DNA from: Bryobacteraceae bacterium
GTDB taxonomy: Bacteria; Acidobacteriota; Terriglobia; Bryobacterales; Bryobacteraceae
Direction: 5' to 3'
DNA: 64,000 nucleotides
NCBI GenBank assembly: GCA_019187195.1
Contig: JABAQT010000060.1
Location: 38,830 to 102,829, forward strand
A program made the position numbers and the translations under genes. Shown here piece after piece: positions 62,281 through 64,000 of the stretch. The notes below the pieces were generated by a model. The model saw only the letters and a list, made by a program, of their open reading frames with translations. It was not told the origin of the DNA and made no database searches. The first letter of the stretch is position 1. Each line of letters begins with the position of its first letter.

Positions 62281-64000
62281 ATGAGCGCTTCGCGGTGGAT
62301 AGCGCTCCTCACCTGGGCATGGGTGGCGCAGGCTCAAACCAAGACCTCGCCCGAGTTGCAGAAGGCGATCGACGAGTTCCGTCTGCAGACTCGAAACCTC
62401 GGCCTTCGAGAGGATTCGGCGGTGAAAACCAACGGCAACGGGTCGAAAAAACCCCGCTGGCACGGGAGAGTTTTCGAAAATTTCCGCAACGATTTTCTCG
62501 ACGCCGTCCCCCACGAAGTCGCCCAGCGTGGCGGCCGCAAGAATATCCTCCGCCGCAGCCAGTTCGGCTTCAATGTCGCCGGACCCGTGGTGCTGCCCCG
62601 TATCTATGACGGCAGCAACTCCACCTTCTTCACCTTCACCTTCGAGGGCATGCGCGAGAAGATCGGCCGCTCTCACCTCTTCACCATTCCCACTCTGGGT
62701 GAACGCGCCGGAGATTGGTCGGCCACCGTCGACGCCGCCGGCAATCCGCTCCCCATCTTCGACCCTCGCACCACCACCCCCAACCCCCGCTACAATCCCG
62801 CCCAACCCGTCTCCACCGCCAACCTGCAATACAACCGCGAGCCCTTCCCCGGCAACGTCATGCCCCAATCGCAATTGGACCCCGTCGCCCAGGAAGCCTT
62901 GCGGCTGTACCCCGCCCCCAATACCGATGTCGGCCCCTTCTTCCGCAATAACTATTTCATCTTCACCCCCGAAATCAACTCCGCCAACGGCGTCATCACG
63001 CGCGTCGACCACAATATCCGCCAGCGCCACCGCCTCGGCATTGGCATCAACTACTCCAAGGGCCAGGATGGAGCCGCGCCCTACTTCACCACCCTCGCCA
63101 ACTCCGGAGGCGTCGTCCGCGACCGCCACAACCGCCGCGCCTCCGTCGAACATGTCTTTACCGCTTCGCCTCAGGCCGTCAACACGCTCACCTTCGACCT
63201 CGCCTCCGACAAGATCGACTCCCTCCCGGAAACGGACGCTGACGGCAAGGTGTTTCCCAAGTACCGCTTCTCGCCCTATCTCTCCATGGGCCACTCCACC
63301 CCCGAGTTCCGTACCGCCCGTCACTCCTTCGCCCTCACCGATGGCTTCTCCTGGCGCCGCGGAGCCCACCGCCTCCGCTTCACCGGCCAGGTGGTTCGTG
63401 AAAGGGTCAACGTCTTCGCTCCCCAATACCCCGAAGGGGCCTTCACCTTCAGCGAGGGACTCACCAGTCTGCCCGGCATCGTCAACACCGGCCATGCCTT
63501 CGCCAGCTTCGTCCTCGGCCAGTCGGAGTTCGCCGAGCAGAGCCTCGTCGCCTCCCCTTCCTACTTCCGGCGCACCTACTATCGCGCCTCCGCCTCCGAC
63601 CAGTGGGAGCTTCGCAAGGGCCTCACCTTCGGCATCAGCCTCGGCTTGAACATGAGCACCCCGCGCGTCGAGAAATACGACCGTCAATCCACCGTCTCCC
63701 TCACCGCCATCAACCCCCAGAACAACCTCCCCGGCGCCCTCATCGTCGCCGGCCTCAACGGCCAGGGACGCGCGTTTCAACCCTTCCTCGTCAAGGCGGA
63801 ACCGAGCGCCAGCCTCGCCTGGAACGTCCGCGGCAGCACCAAAACCGTCGTCCGCCTCGGCTACTCCCGCGGCTACTCCACCATTCCCATCTATTCCGCC
63901 CAGTGGGGCACACAAGCCTTCAACGGCATCCCTACCTGGATCTCCCCCAATCCCCAATTGATGCCCGCCGCCGTGCTCTCCCAAGGTCTGCCCCCCACCG
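62281..64000 (+). CDS. Acidobacterial TonB-dependent (Oar-like) outer-membrane protein, N-terminal part
   Basis: Open from ATG 62281 to the window end (573 codons, no stop). A signal peptide (MSASRWIALLTWAWVAQAQ) leads almost directly into barrel-type sequence: SQFGFNVAGPVVLPRIYDGS, STFFTFTFEGMREKIGRSHL, AGDWSATVDAAGNPLPIFDP, GVITRVDHNIRQRHRLGIGI. These match the large acidobacterial TonB-dependent receptors, but the carboxypeptidase-regulatory and plug domains that normally come first are absent. The C-terminus is beyond the window. Confidence 0.85.
   Translation, partial: MSASRWIALLTWAWVAQAQTKTSPELQKAIDEFRLQTRNLGLREDSAVKTNGNGSKKPRWHGRVFENFRNDFLDAVPHEVAQRGGRKNILRRSQFGFNVAGPVVLPRIYDGSNSTFFTFTFEGMREKIGRSHLFTIPTLGERAGDWSATVDAAGNPLPIFDPRTTTPNPRYNPAQPVSTANLQYNREPFPGNVMPQSQLDPVAQEALRLYPAPNTDVGPFFRNNYFIFTPEINSANGVITRVDHNIRQRHRLGIGINYSKGQDGAAPYFTTLANSGGVVRDRHNRRASVEHVFTASPQAVNTLTFDLASDKIDSLPETDADGKVFPKYRFSPYLSMGHSTPEFRTARHSFALTDGFSWRRGAHRLRFTGQVVRERVNVFAPQYPEGAFTFSEGLTSLPGIVNTGHAFASFVLGQSEFAEQSLVASPSYFRRTYYRASASDQWELRKGLTFGISLGLNMSTPRVEKYDRQSTVSLTAINPQNNLPGALIVAGLNGQGRAFQPFLVKAEPSASLAWNVRGSTKTVVRLGYSRGYSTIPIYSAQWGTQAFNGIPTWISPNPQLMPAAVLSQGLPPT

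Noticed and set aside
62221-63984. 587-codon open frame on the minus strand opposite the TonB-type gene
   Set aside because: It is low-complexity Gly/Ala/Asp/Glu/Val sequence typical of the antisense of GC-rich genes; the plus-strand frame has a signal peptide and clear family motifs.

Overview
The window is GC-rich, densely coded DNA from a bacterium most like the Acidobacteriota, probably Bryobacteraceae/Solibacterales. This rests on protein families, not on a marker gene: a Solibacter-type TIGR03437 secreted protein, an ASPIC/UnbV-TPR protein, a DUF1501 + DUF1549/DUF1553 pair, an acidobacterial TonB-type outer-membrane protein, many secreted beta-helix and LRR proteins, and TAT-signalled Gfo/Idh and SelA-like enzymes. 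I found no rRNA, tRNA, CRISPR array, insertion sequence or prophage.

Layout. 1-9.4 kb: end of a J-domain gene, decayed tandem repeats derived from the 3' end of a HerA-like ATPase gene, that gene, an amidohydrolase/Gfo-Idh pair, a TPR Ser/Thr kinase and a CaiB-type CoA-transferase. 9.4-17.6 kb: a Cys-rich protein plus an HTH-less cNMP-binding protein, convergent with a four-gene operon (multihaem cytochrome, ASPIC/TPR, NnrS, DUF4159) preceded by a perfect CRP/FNR-type palindrome centred 41.5 bp upstream of the inferred start of transcription. 17.6-26.1 kb: a degenerate Wzt-like ABC protein, a beta-helix lipoprotein, a SelA-like PLP enzyme, alanine dehydrogenase, a divergent methyltransferase pair and bacterioferritin. 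26.1-40.8 kb: PQQ dehydrogenase, a carboxyltransferase/AtuA operon, a Uma2 nuclease, two LRR proteins, acetyl-CoA synthetase, and a histidine kinase/response regulator pair whose junction with acs is tandemly duplicated.

40.8-42.9 kb holds the most unusual locus. A three-gene operon with a strong sigma70-type promoter and an operator-like inverted repeat begins with a 117-codon MerT-like membrane protein. The Cys-Cys pair expected in its first membrane helix is replaced by two consecutive in-frame TGA codons, followed 17 nt later by a hairpin with a GGC apical loop that fits the bacterial SECIS pattern. I read it as a candidate tandem-selenocysteine metal transporter. Next comes a secreted MerP-like HMA protein (CxxC), then a secreted beta-helix protein interrupted by one in-frame TGA, which is more likely a mutation.

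43-64 kb: an uncharacterised Cys/His protein, DUF2911, a zinc ribbon, a DNA alkylation-repair pair (2OG oxygenase + AlkA), a YbaK deacylase, the DUF1501/PSD1 pair, topA-dprA, a large beta-helix protein, an HTH/SEC-C fusion, TIGR03437 and HDOD proteins, and the start of a TonB-type outer-membrane protein that runs off the window. Many genes have a -10-like hexamer only 6-9 nt before the start codon and no Shine-Dalgarno, suggesting frequent leaderless transcription.
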